Of a stretch of 6,005 nucleotides of DNA, positions 1 to 5,322 are shown piece by piece (the stretch's first letter is position 1; each line of letters starts with the position of its first letter). The notes under the pieces are model-generated. The model saw nothing but the letters and a program-made list of their open reading frames with translations. It searched no databases and was not told where the DNA came from. The translations under genes were made by a program, and so were the position numbers. Source of the DNA: Betaproteobacteria bacterium (GTDB lineage Bacteria > Pseudomonadota > Gammaproteobacteria > Burkholderiales > Usitatibacteraceae); assembly GCA_012274175.1 (NCBI GenBank), contig JAAOZZ010000311.1:1-6005 (forward strand). The letters are read 5' to 3'.

Positions 1-99
1 GCATGCGGGAGCCGGCGCAGCCGCCTGGCTCTTGTCCGCGATGAACGTGCCGCACCAGCCGATCGCCGCGGCCACGACGATCGGGAACCAGCGGCGCAC
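1..99 (-). CDS. putative N-terminus of an exported or membrane-anchored protein (partial, runs off window)
   Basis: A GTG at 99-97 opens a frame that stays open to the window edge (33 codons). The peptide starts MRRWFPIVVAAAIGW, then reads CGTFIADKSQAAAPAPAC. Two arginines, a hydrophobic stretch (about residues 4-20) and a polar/Ala-Pro-rich segment resemble a signal peptide or N-terminal membrane anchor. The start lies only 7 bp after the TAG stop of the TraR/DksA-type gene on the same strand, so it would be the fifth gene of that operon. There is no convincing Shine-Dalgarno sequence and the start is GTG, so the call is tentative. Nothing in the visible part identifies a family, and the region could instead be a 3' untranslated leader. 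Confidence 0.42.
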   Translation of the reverse strand, partial: MRRWFPIVVAAAIGWCGTFIADKSQAAAPAPAC

Positions 100-106
100 G
101 GAATGC

Positions 107-502
107 CTAGAGGGCGGGCAGGCTGGGCCGGGCCCGGCGCCGCTCGTTCTCGTTCTCGCAGCGCACGCAGCGCACGGCCTGGGGCTGCGCCATCAGGCGC
201 TCCCATGCGAGCGGAGCGCCGCAGTCGCTGCACAGTCCGTAGCGCCCCGAGTCCAGGCGCGAGAGGGCTTCGGTGATCGCGTTCAATTCGGAAGCGTCGC
301 GCTCGACGCTCGCCACCGCGATGCCGCTCTCCAGGTCTTCCACCGCCTCGTCGCCGGGTTCGGGAAGGGGCGTGGGCAGGCCCAGGGCGGTACGGGTCTC
401 GGCGTCGTGGAGCGCGGCGGCGATTTCGTCGCGCAGGGCATGGGCACGCTGCACCATGCGCGAGCGCAGGACTTCACGGTGCCAGGGGGTCAGTTGGAAC
501 AT
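107..502 (-). CDS. TraR/DksA-family C4 zinc-finger protein
   Basis: A 131-residue protein with the TraR/DksA C-terminal zinc finger: C91-x2-C94 (YGLCSDCG) and C112-x2-C115 (RCVRCENE). The finger is preceded by the family signature in which an acidic/helical region leads into LSRLDSGRYG. Known family members bind in the RNA polymerase secondary channel and alter promoter kinetics, with or without ppGpp; others are uncharacterised. The N-terminal about 75 residues are helical and acidic, and the length is close to that of compact DksA-like proteins. I chose the ATG at 502-500 because GGAAAGG sits just upstream and the family-like sequence begins there; the frame stays open further upstream, but that part overlaps the stress-protein gene. 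It follows that gene by 11 bp, so co-transcription with it and the upstream fnr gene is likely. Whether it acts on RNA polymerase is inference. Confidence 0.88.
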   Translation of the reverse strand: MFQLTPWHREVLRSRMVQRAHALRDEIAAALHDAETRTALGLPTPLPEPGDEAVEDLESGIAVASVERDASELNAITEALSRLDSGRYGLCSDCGAPLAWERLMAQPQAVRCVRCENENERRRARPSLPAL

Positions 503-513
503 CGTCCTTTCCT

Positions 514-963
514 TCAGCGGCACACGAGCACCGGCGTGCGCGAGTGGGTGAGCACCTTCGAGGTTTCGCTGCCCAGCAGCAGTCCCGCCAGGCCGCGGCG
601 TCCATGGGAGGCCATCACGATCAGGTCGCACTTGCGCTTGCGCGCGTTCTCGACGATGGCTTCCCACGGCTGGTCGTGGGTGACGGAGACCGTCACGCAC
701 GGCACCTTCGCCGCGGCCGCGGCGGCCGCCACCTTGGCGAGCGCCTTCTGCGCGTGCTTCTCCATCGCCTTCTTGTACTCCAGCGGCGAGAACGACTCCG
801 GGTAGTAGATGATCCCGTCGCCCCCGGTCGGCGGGGAATAGGGCGCGATCACGTGGATCGCGGTGATCTTCGCCTTGTGGAACTTGGCGAGCGCCGCGGC
901 GGCCTTGACCGCCTTCAGCGACAGGGCCGAGCCGTCGGTGGGAACCAGGATGTGCTTGAACAT
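514..963 (-). CDS. universal stress protein, UspA family
   Basis: A 149-residue single-domain Usp. It begins FKHILVPTDGS, with the family's conserved Asp at residue 10, and has the Rossmann-like alternation of strands and helices ending in TPVLVCR. The C-terminal nucleotide-binding loop is ASHGRRGLAGLLLGSETS (residues 118-135). This matches the ATP-binding G-x2-G-x9-G-S/T pattern except that Ala118 replaces the first Gly, a common variant, so ATP binding is plausible. Usp proteins are cytoplasmic dimers that support survival under stress or anoxia; the exact partner is usually unknown. The ATG at 963-961 has a GAGGAG ribosome-binding site that overlaps the TGA stop of the upstream fnr gene, indicating co-translation. 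FNR control of usp genes is known in other bacteria, so placement directly behind an fnr gene makes functional sense. Confidence 0.93.
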   Translation of the reverse strand: MFKHILVPTDGSALSLKAVKAAAALAKFHKAKITAIHVIAPYSPPTGGDGIIYYPESFSPLEYKKAMEKHAQKALAKVAAAAAAAKVPCVTVSVTHDQPWEAIVENARKRKCDLIVMASHGRRGLAGLLLGSETSKVLTHSRTPVLVCR

Positions 964-973
964 GCGCCGCTCC

Positions 974-1759
974 TCAATTCTGTTCGTGGACCATCACCGC
1001 CCGCAGCCCTTCGACGTCGAGGATGCGGATGTGCTTCTGCTGCACCGAGATCAGGTCGTCGGCCTGGAAGCGGGAGAAGAGCCGGCTCACGGTCTCCAGG
1101 GACAGCCCGATGTAGCTGCCGATCTCGTCGCGAGTCATGCGCAGGTGGAACTCGTTGGGCGAGTAGCCCCGGGCCACGAAGCGCTGGGAGAGGTTGAGCA
1201 GGAAGGCGGCGAGGCGCTCCTCGGCGCGCATGGTGCCCAGGAGCATCATGAGGCCCTGGTCGCGCACCAGCTCGCGGCTCATCACCTTGTGGAGCTGGCG
1301 CTCCAGGCCCGATTCCTCGAGCCGCCCGTAGGGGATCACGCACACCTCGCTGTCCTCCAGCGCGATCACGTCGGCGGAGTGGCGTTCGGTGCCGATGCCG
1401 TCCATGCCGACGATCTCGCCGGCCATGTGGAAGGCGGTGACCTGGTCGCGGCCGTCCTCGAGCACGACGCTCGCCTTGAAGAAGCCGCTCCTCACCGCGT
1501 AGAGCGATTCGAACGTCTCGCCGGAGCGGTAGAGGGTCTCGCCGCGCTTCACGCGCTTGCGGGTGTAGACCACCTCGTCCAGGCGCGCCATGTCCTGGGC
1601 CTGGAGGCCGCAGGGCAGGCACAGCTCCCGCAGGTTGCAGGTGGCGCAGCGCGTGCGGAAGCGCGCCACGGTGGAAAGGCCGCGCGACGAGGGGTCGGTG
1701 GAAGTGCGATTCGTAATGGTGGGGCGCATGGGCATGGCGATGGCGGCGGCGGTTGTCAT
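974..1759 (-). CDS. fnr: FNR-type Crp-family transcriptional regulator with [4Fe-4S] ligands (FNR-1)
   Basis: A 261-residue Crp/Fnr regulator. Near the N-terminus is C38-x2-C41-x5-C47 (CATCNLRELC), and C140 lies in EDSEVCVIPY. These four positions match the cluster ligands C20, C23, C29 and C122 of E. coli FNR. The cNMP-like beta-barrel covers about residues 60-150. Asp167 aligns with E. coli D154, the dimer-interface residue that keeps the apo form monomeric in air. The C-terminal helix-turn-helix (TRDEIGSYIGLSLETVSRL, from residue 209) has E222, S225 and R226, matching the FNR residues that read TTGAT-N4-ATCAA. It should therefore be an oxygen-responsive DNA-binding activator/repressor. An extra Cys50 and an N-terminal extension are present. 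The ATG at 1759 has AAGGAAA upstream. It lies 12 bp after the response-regulator gene and 10 bp before the usp gene. An Anr/FnrL-type name would fit equally well. Confidence 0.93.
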   Translation of the reverse strand: MTTAAAIAMPMRPTITNRTSTDPSSRGLSTVARFRTRCATCNLRELCLPCGLQAQDMARLDEVVYTRKRVKRGETLYRSGETFESLYAVRSGFFKASVVLEDGRDQVTAFHMAGEIVGMDGIGTERHSADVIALEDSEVCVIPYGRLEESGLERQLHKVMSRELVRDQGLMMLLGTMRAEERLAAFLLNLSQRFVARGYSPNEFHLRMTRDEIGSYIGLSLETVSRLFSRFQADDLISVQQKHIRILDVEGLRAVMVHEQN

Positions 1760-1771
1760 GGTGGGTTTCCT

Positions 1772-2167
1772 TCAGTGGCGCACTGCGGCGATTCCGGCGA
1801 CGACCTCGCGGACGCGGTCGAACTCGCTGGACTTGTCGAGGAAATAGGTGGCGCCGGCTTCCAGGGCGGCGCGGCGGTATTGGAGCTCGGCGTGGTTCGT
1901 GAGCACGATGAAGACGATCTCCGGGGCCTTCGGGTGCACCGAGCGCAGCACGTCGATGCCGGTGCGGCCCATGAGGTTCAGGTCGAGGAGCACGGAGTCG
2001 GGACGCGTGCGCAGGATCCCGGCCACGGCATCGCGGGCGCTCCCCGCTTCGCCGACGACGTCCACCGCGTCCATCGTGGACAGCATCTCCGCCAGGCGGG
2101 CCCGGATCGGCTCCGAGTCGTCGACGATGAAGATGCGCGTGTTGTTTGTCGTTTCCATGACCGCCAT
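1772..2167 (-). CDS. single-domain response regulator (receiver only)
   Basis: A 131-residue CheY-like receiver with no output domain. The acidic pocket is D16-D17 (FIVDDSEP), the phosphoacceptor is D62 (VLLDLNL), the switch Thr is T90 (FIVLTNHAE), and K112 (FLDKSS) completes the active site. A Tyr at 108 lies near the usual signalling aromatic position. It ends about 20 residues after Lys112, so no DNA-binding domain is fused. Such proteins pass phosphate to or sequester a partner, or bind a target protein directly; no histidine kinase is in the window. The ATG at 2167 is preceded by AAGGAAG with six bases between; an in-frame ATG three codons later (2158) lacks this spacing. It is the first gene of the response regulator-fnr-usp-traR operon. 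Its upstream region carries the CTAG repeats. Confidence 0.92.
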   Translation of the reverse strand: MAVMETTNNTRIFIVDDSEPIRARLAEMLSTMDAVDVVGEAGSARDAVAGILRTRPDSVLLDLNLMGRTGIDVLRSVHPKAPEIVFIVLTNHAELQYRRAALEAGATYFLDKSSEFDRVREVVAGIAAVRH

Positions 2168-2178
2168 CGTCCGCTTCC

Positions 2179-2196
2179 TTGACGTGGCGCAATATC
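2179..2196 (-). promoter_or_regulatory. possible promoter -10 element and weak FNR-like box before the response-regulator gene
   Basis: On the minus strand GATATT (2196-2191) matches TATAAT at four of six positions and would start the transcript near 2184, 16 bases before the ATG. TTGCGCCACGTCAA (2192-2179) matches the FNR consensus at seven of ten informative bases, but it would cover the transcription start and ribosome-binding site, where only repression would make sense. No convincing -35 hexamer is visible; the CCTAGG palindrome occupies that place. Confidence 0.25.
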
Positions 2197-2211
2197 GGCG
2201 GCGGCTGAATC

Positions 2212-2225
2212 TCGGCCTAGGCCGA
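2212..2225. promoter_or_regulatory. 14-bp perfect palindrome centred on CCTAGG (candidate operator)
   Basis: TCGGCCTAGGCCGA is its own reverse complement. It lies 45-58 bp upstream of the response-regulator start codon, about where a -35 element would be if GATATT at 2196-2191 is the -10. CTAG is normally rare in proteobacterial DNA, and four copies occur between 2217 and 2278, which makes an operator role plausible. The binding protein is unknown. Confidence 0.4.
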
Positions 2226-2250
2226 AGCCCAGCGCAGCCCGCCCGGCGCT

Positions 2251-2281
2251 CCTAGAAACCCCCTAGGAATACTCCTAGGAA
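2251..2281. promoter_or_regulatory. three phased direct repeats CCTAG(A/G)AA, candidate multimeric operator
   Basis: CCTAGAAA (2251-2258), CCTAGGAA (2262-2269) and CCTAGGAA (2274-2281) are spaced 11 and 12 bp start to start, close to one helical turn, so all three present on the same DNA face. They lie 84-114 bp upstream of the response-regulator gene, a typical place for activator sites. The last repeat touches the first base of the hairpin arm at 2281. I do not recognise the cognate regulator. Confidence 0.4.
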
Positions 2282-2331
2282 AAAGGGGTCAGGTTACTTT
2301 TACGAGGAAAAGTAATCTGACCCCCTTTTCC
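2278..2331. repeat. long hairpin repeat: 24-nt arms, 6-nt loop (REP/MITE-like, possible bidirectional terminator)
   Basis: The left arm at 2278-2301 and the right arm at 2308-2331 are reverse complements at 22 of 24 positions, with loop ACGAGG. The arm core has the form AAAAGGGG-TCAGGTTAC-TTTT. The element is far more AT-rich than the surrounding DNA. It begins 9 bp beyond the stop codon of the second fnr gene. Read on the minus strand it gives a stem with A-rich and T-rich feet, so it could end that transcript before the response-regulator operon. Its sequence style resembles the palindromic repeats seen next to Y1-type (RAYT/IS200-like) transposases in many proteobacteria. That comparison is from memory, and no transposase gene is present here. 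Confidence 0.82.
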
Positions 2332-2339
2332 GTTGCCTT

Positions 2340-3038
2340 TCAGCGCAGCGGGATGGCCGCGCAGGCGCGCAGCTGATCCAGGTCGAGGAGCGCGATCGCG
2401 CCGCGCGTGAGGCGGATCCACCCGCGGGACTGGAAATCCGAGAGCACGCGGCTCACCGACTCCATGGTGAGGCCGAGGTGCTCCCCGATCTCGCTGCGCA
2501 GCATCGGAAGGCGGAACGATGCGGCCGAATAGCCGCGCTCGTCCCAGCGCCGCGACAGGTCGAGGAGGAAGCGGGCCACGCGCTCGCCCGCGGCGTGGCG
2601 CGCGAGGAGCGCCGAATGGACCTGGCTACCGGCGAGCTGCGAGGCGATGAGCGAGCGCAGCACCGCGCCCACGGTGGGAATGCCCTCGGCGAGGATCTCG
2701 GCGCGCACGCGGGGAATCTCGCATACCTGGCAGTCCTCGAGGGCCACCGCCTCGGTGGGATGCACCCCGCCGGCCAGCCCGTCGAGTCCCGCGGCGTCTC
2801 CCGGGAGCAGGAAACGCACGATGAAGTGTCCGCCCGCGCCGTCGGGGGCCGAGACCTTGAGCGTCCCAGCGCGCACGGCGAAGATCGCCGCTTGCGGGGC
2901 GCCGGCCCGGAAGAGCTTCTGGCCGCGCTCGAGGCGACGGCGCGCCTGGACCGCATCGAGCCAGCCCTCGGCGCCGGTGAGCGGATGGCACAGCCGGTGC
3001 ATCGCGCACGAGCCGCACGCCATCTGGAGCGCGGTCAT
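2340..3038 (-). CDS. second FNR-type Crp-family regulator, short form (FNR-2)
   Basis: A 232-residue Crp/Fnr protein. The cluster motif C8-x2-C11-x5-C17 (CGSCAMHRLC) and C106 (EDCQVCEIPR) match the four [4Fe-4S] ligands of E. coli FNR; Leu16, next to the third Cys, is also kept. C103 is extra. Only seven residues precede the first ligand. The helix-turn-helix LRSEIGEHLGLTMESVSRVL keeps E193, S196 and R197, so it should read an FNR-type TTGAT-N4-ATCAA operator. In an ungapped alignment of the dimer helix with E. coli FNR (LMSGEIKGDQ against LIASQLAGSQ), Ser138 replaces Asp154. Loss of Asp154 makes E. coli FNR dimerise and act in air, so this protein may have altered oxygen gating. The ATG at 3038-3036 overlaps the TGA of the flavoprotein gene (ATGA), implying translational coupling. 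Confidence 0.9.
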   Translation of the reverse strand: MTALQMACGSCAMHRLCHPLTGAEGWLDAVQARRRLERGQKLFRAGAPQAAIFAVRAGTLKVSAPDGAGGHFIVRFLLPGDAAGLDGLAGGVHPTEAVALEDCQVCEIPRVRAEILAEGIPTVGAVLRSLIASQLAGSQVHSALLARHAAGERVARFLLDLSRRWDERGYSAASFRLPMLRSEIGEHLGLTMESVSRVLSDFQSRGWIRLTRGAIALLDLDQLRACAAIPLR

Positions 3039-4201
3039 GGCAGCGCCGGCCGCGCGCCAGTGAGCAGGTATTCGACCAGCTCGGCCACGGGCCGGATGGC
3101 GGAGCCGAAAGGCAGCGGCTCGGAGCCGCGGAAGAAAAGCCCCTTCTTCACGTCGCCGTGCAGCGCGTACGCGAGCCGCGTGGCGATGCAGAACTGGCCG
3201 GCAGAGGCGATGCCGTCGCGCAGCCCGCAAACGGTGAGGCACTCCGCCCCGGGAACGCAGCGGCGCGGGTCCGCCTTGGCATGGGACTGGAGGGCCTTCT
3301 CGCGCTCGAGGTAGTGGCGCAGCCACGGCGTGGCCACGGCGCGGGCGGGCAATCCGGCCACGCTCATGAAGGTCACCAGGTCCTCGGGCTTCGCCCCGGC
3401 GAGCACGCGCTTGAATTCGAGGTGCGCATCTCCCTCCTCGGCCACCGCGAACGGCGTGCCGAGCTGCACCGCGCTCGCGCCGAGCGCCAGCAGCGCGCGT
3501 ACTTGCTCGTGGGTGTGGATGCCGCCCGCGACGACGATCGGGATGCGTTCGCGCTCGAGGCCCAGCTCGGCGAAGGTCCCGAAGATCGCCTCGAGCACCG
3601 GCGCGAAATCGTAGCGGCGGTCGGCCACGTCCTCCAGGCGCGTGGCGCCCAGGTGCCCGCCCGCGTAGCGCGGATGCTCGATCACGATCGCGTCGGGCAG
3701 GCGCTGCTTGCGCATCCACTTGCGCACCACGATGCCCACGCCGCGCGCTTCCGACAGGATGGGAACCAGGGCCACGTCGGGAAAATCCCGCGTGAGCTCC
3801 GGCAGGTCGAGCGGCAGTCCCGCGCCCATCACGATGGCGTGGGCCCCGGATTCGCAGCTCTGGCGCACGTAGGCCGCGTGCTCGTTCACCGCCTTCATCA
3901 CATTCACCGCCACGGCGCCGCGTCCCTGCGCGAGCGCGAGCGCGGCGCGCACCTCGCGGTCGAGGGCCACGAGGTTGGTGCGGTCGATGAGCGCCTTGTC
4001 CCGCGAGCCCTTGGCTTCGTCCAGCAGGTCGGGATGGTGCTGGCGGAGCTCCACGCTCGAAAGCGTGCCCACGGCCCCCAGGCGCGCAACACTTCCCGCC
4101 AGGCGGTGCGCCGAGACGCCCACGCCCATGCCGCCCTGCACGATCGGGAGCAACTCGCGAGCGCGCAATCGCCAGGTGGGAAGGGACGAGGCCTGATCCA
4201 T
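3035..4201 (-). CDS. nitronate monooxygenase / 2-nitropropane dioxygenase-like FMN protein
   Basis: A 388-residue TIM-barrel flavoprotein of the NMO/NPD (FabK-like) family. Visible motifs are the N-terminal LPIVQGGMGVGVS (about 18-30), RYAGGHLGA with the family's His in AGGH (H183), the phosphate-binding VVAGGI (223-228) and GASAVQLGTPF (241-251). Relatives oxidise alkyl nitronates with FMN and O2 or reduce enoyl-ACP; this sequence alone does not decide the substrate. The C-terminal part holds four cysteines, C315-x5-C321-x3-C325-x12-C338, not part of the usual NMO motifs I know. I chose ATG 4201 because the family sequence starts soon after. The upstream in-frame ATG at 4267 overlaps the FNR operator and lacks a ribosome-binding site; the 4201 start has only a weak one. 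It is coupled to the second fnr gene and divergent from the radical SAM gene. Confidence 0.85.
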   Translation of the reverse strand: MDQASSLPTWRLRARELLPIVQGGMGVGVSAHRLAGSVARLGAVGTLSSVELRQHHPDLLDEAKGSRDKALIDRTNLVALDREVRAALALAQGRGAVAVNVMKAVNEHAAYVRQSCESGAHAIVMGAGLPLDLPELTRDFPDVALVPILSEARGVGIVVRKWMRKQRLPDAIVIEHPRYAGGHLGATRLEDVADRRYDFAPVLEAIFGTFAELGLERERIPIVVAGGIHTHEQVRALLALGASAVQLGTPFAVAEEGDAHLEFKRVLAGAKPEDLVTFMSVAGLPARAVATPWLRHYLEREKALQSHAKADPRRCVPGAECLTVCGLRDGIASAGQFCIATRLAYALHGDVKKGLFFRGSEPLPFGSAIRPVAELVEYLLTGARPALP

Positions 4202-4265
4202 CGGCCAGAGCGTAGCGAAGGCGCCCTCGGGGAACAATGTCGCGGGCGGCGAATTTGCCCGTTGC

Positions 4266-4279
4266 ATGATTTAAATCAA
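4266..4279. promoter_or_regulatory. FNR/Anr operator in the divergent promoter region
   Basis: ATGATTTAAATCAA matches TTGAT-N4-ATCAA at nine of ten informative bases; the inner 12 bp (4267-4278) form a perfect palindrome. It lies 65 bp upstream of the flavoprotein start (4201) and 65 bp upstream of the radical SAM start (4345), so either or both could be controlled. A class II position (-41.5) for the flavoprotein/FNR-2 operon would put the transcript start near 4231. A weak -10-like GAGAAT (4312-4317) exists towards the radical SAM gene. Autoregulation by FNR-2 is an attractive inference. Confidence 0.7.
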
Positions 4280-4344
4280 GTCCGCCGGCTGCGCCGCGGG
4301 CCGGCAACCCCGAGAATCCCATCCATCCCATCGTGGGCCATGCC

Positions 4345-5295
4345 ATGAAGACCTTCTCCATCACCTCTCGCATCGACGCGATCACCGGAATCCCCCAGCG
4401 CTACCTCGCCGCGGAGCTGCCGGCGCCCCGCTCGGTGAAGATCGAGCTCACCTCCCAATGCAACTACCGCTGCGGCTTCTGCGCGCACCGGCTGCGCATG
4501 AAGTCCCGCGGCGAGATGGACCGCGCCTTCTACGAGCGCGTCGTGGGCGAGATGGTCGACGCTGGCGTGGAGGAGCTGGGGATGTTCTACATCGGCGAGT
4601 CCTTCATGTGCGAGTGGCTGCCCGAGGCCATCGCCTTCGCCAAGGGCCGCGGCATGAAGTACGTCTTCCTCACCACCAACGGCTCGCTCGCGAGCCCCAA
4701 GCGCGTGAAGGCGTGCATGCAGGCGGGGCTCGATTCCCTCAAGTTCTCCATGAACAACGCCGACGAGGCGCAATTCAAGGAGATCGCGGCGGTGAAGCCG
4801 AAGCTCTTCCGCGACGCGATCGCCAATCTCAAGGCCGCGTGGCGCGTGCGCGAGGAAGGCGGCTACCCGTGCGGCCTGTATGCCTCGAGCATCCAGTACG
4901 ATGGCGAGCAGCAGGAGAAGATGCTGGCGCTGGTGGACGAGATCCGCCCCTTCGTGGACGAGCACTACTGGCTTCCGCTCTATTCCATGGGAAGCCAGTC
5001 CACCCAGCGGGAGGAGGAGCTGGGCTACCGTCCCATAGCCGGCAACCAGGGACGCGTGGGTGCGCTGCGCGAGCCGCTGCCGTGCTGGTCGGCGTTCACC
5101 GAGGGCCACATTACCCACGACGGCAAGCTTTCCGCGTGCTGCTTCGATGCCGGCGACAAGTGGGTGATGGCCGACCTCGCGCAGGTCCCGTTCCTCGAGG
5201 GCTGGAACAGCCCATCGTTCGTGGCCCTGCGCCGCGCGCACCTGAAGAAGGACGTGACGGGCACGATCTGCGAGTCCTGCGTCGCCTACCAGTGA
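4345..5295 (+). CDS. radical SAM protein with single-cluster SPASM/Twitch-like C-terminus
   Basis: A 316-residue enzyme. The radical SAM cluster motif C39-x3-C43-x2-C46 (CNYRCGFC) follows SVKIELTSQ, the first barrel strand. YIGESF (82-87) stands where the SAM-binding GGE motif is expected, and FLTTNGSL (108-115) is the next conserved strand. The C-terminus has C247 (PCW), C265-C266 (SACCFD after HDGKL), and C309-x2-C312 (ICESC). These give four probable ligands for one auxiliary [4Fe-4S] cluster. The protein ends four residues later, so the second SPASM cluster is absent. Homologous SPASM enzymes modify peptides or small molecules; no precursor peptide is visible. The start is ATG 4345; a GTG four codons upstream (4333) is possible, and neither has a strong ribosome-binding site. 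It is divergent from the flavoprotein gene and shares the FNR operator region. Confidence 0.88.
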   Translation: MKTFSITSRIDAITGIPQRYLAAELPAPRSVKIELTSQCNYRCGFCAHRLRMKSRGEMDRAFYERVVGEMVDAGVEELGMFYIGESFMCEWLPEAIAFAKGRGMKYVFLTTNGSLASPKRVKACMQAGLDSLKFSMNNADEAQFKEIAAVKPKLFRDAIANLKAAWRVREEGGYPCGLYASSIQYDGEQQEKMLALVDEIRPFVDEHYWLPLYSMGSQSTQREEELGYRPIAGNQGRVGALREPLPCWSAFTEGHITHDGKLSACCFDAGDKWVMADLAQVPFLEGWNSPSFVALRRAHLKKDVTGTICESCVAYQ

Positions 5296-5300
5296 CGGGA

Positions 5301-5321
5301 AAAAGTAACCTGACCCCTTTT
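5301..5321. repeat. single copy of the hairpin arm, inverted relative to 2281-2301
   Basis: These 21 bases are the exact reverse complement of 2281-2301, the core of the left arm of the long hairpin 3 kb away. Only one arm is present here. It takes up most of the 27-bp gap between the convergent radical SAM stop (5293-5295) and the hemerythrin stop (5323-5325). A small local stem, CCCCTT (5314-5319) with AAGGGG (5325-5330), could weakly support termination. The AT-rich core stands out from the GC-rich surroundings. Confidence 0.85.
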
Positions 5322-5322
5322 C

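Noticed and set aside
863..2182. 439-codon open frame on the plus strand across the FNR-1 and response-regulator genes
   Set aside because: Low-complexity His/Ala/Gly/Val-rich translation antisense to two clear family genes; typical of spurious frames in GC-rich DNA.
915..2192. 425-codon minus-strand open frame in a second register over the same genes
   Set aside because: Arg/Pro/Gly-rich translation without motifs; out of frame with the recognised FNR and receiver proteins.
2178..2207. TTGACG at 2179 as a plus-strand sigma-70 -35 element
   Set aside because: No -10-like hexamer at 16-18 bp and no plus-strand gene downstream of it.
4202..4267. Upstream ATG (4267) for the flavoprotein gene
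   Set aside because: It has no ribosome-binding site, overlaps the FNR operator, and adds 22 residues without family similarity.
3158..4348. 396-codon plus-strand open frame antisense to the flavoprotein gene
   Set aside because: No recognisable domain, biased composition, and the opposite strand has all NMO motifs.
3039..4385. Possible long N-terminal extension of FNR-2, since its frame stays open upstream to 4385
   Set aside because: The extension is Arg/Gly/Pro-rich, overlaps the whole flavoprotein gene, and the ATG at 3038 directly precedes the cluster motif.
4276..5241. 321-codon minus-strand open frame antisense to the radical SAM gene
   Set aside because: His/Leu/Ala-rich shadow; the plus strand carries the CxxxCxxC and auxiliary cysteine motifs.
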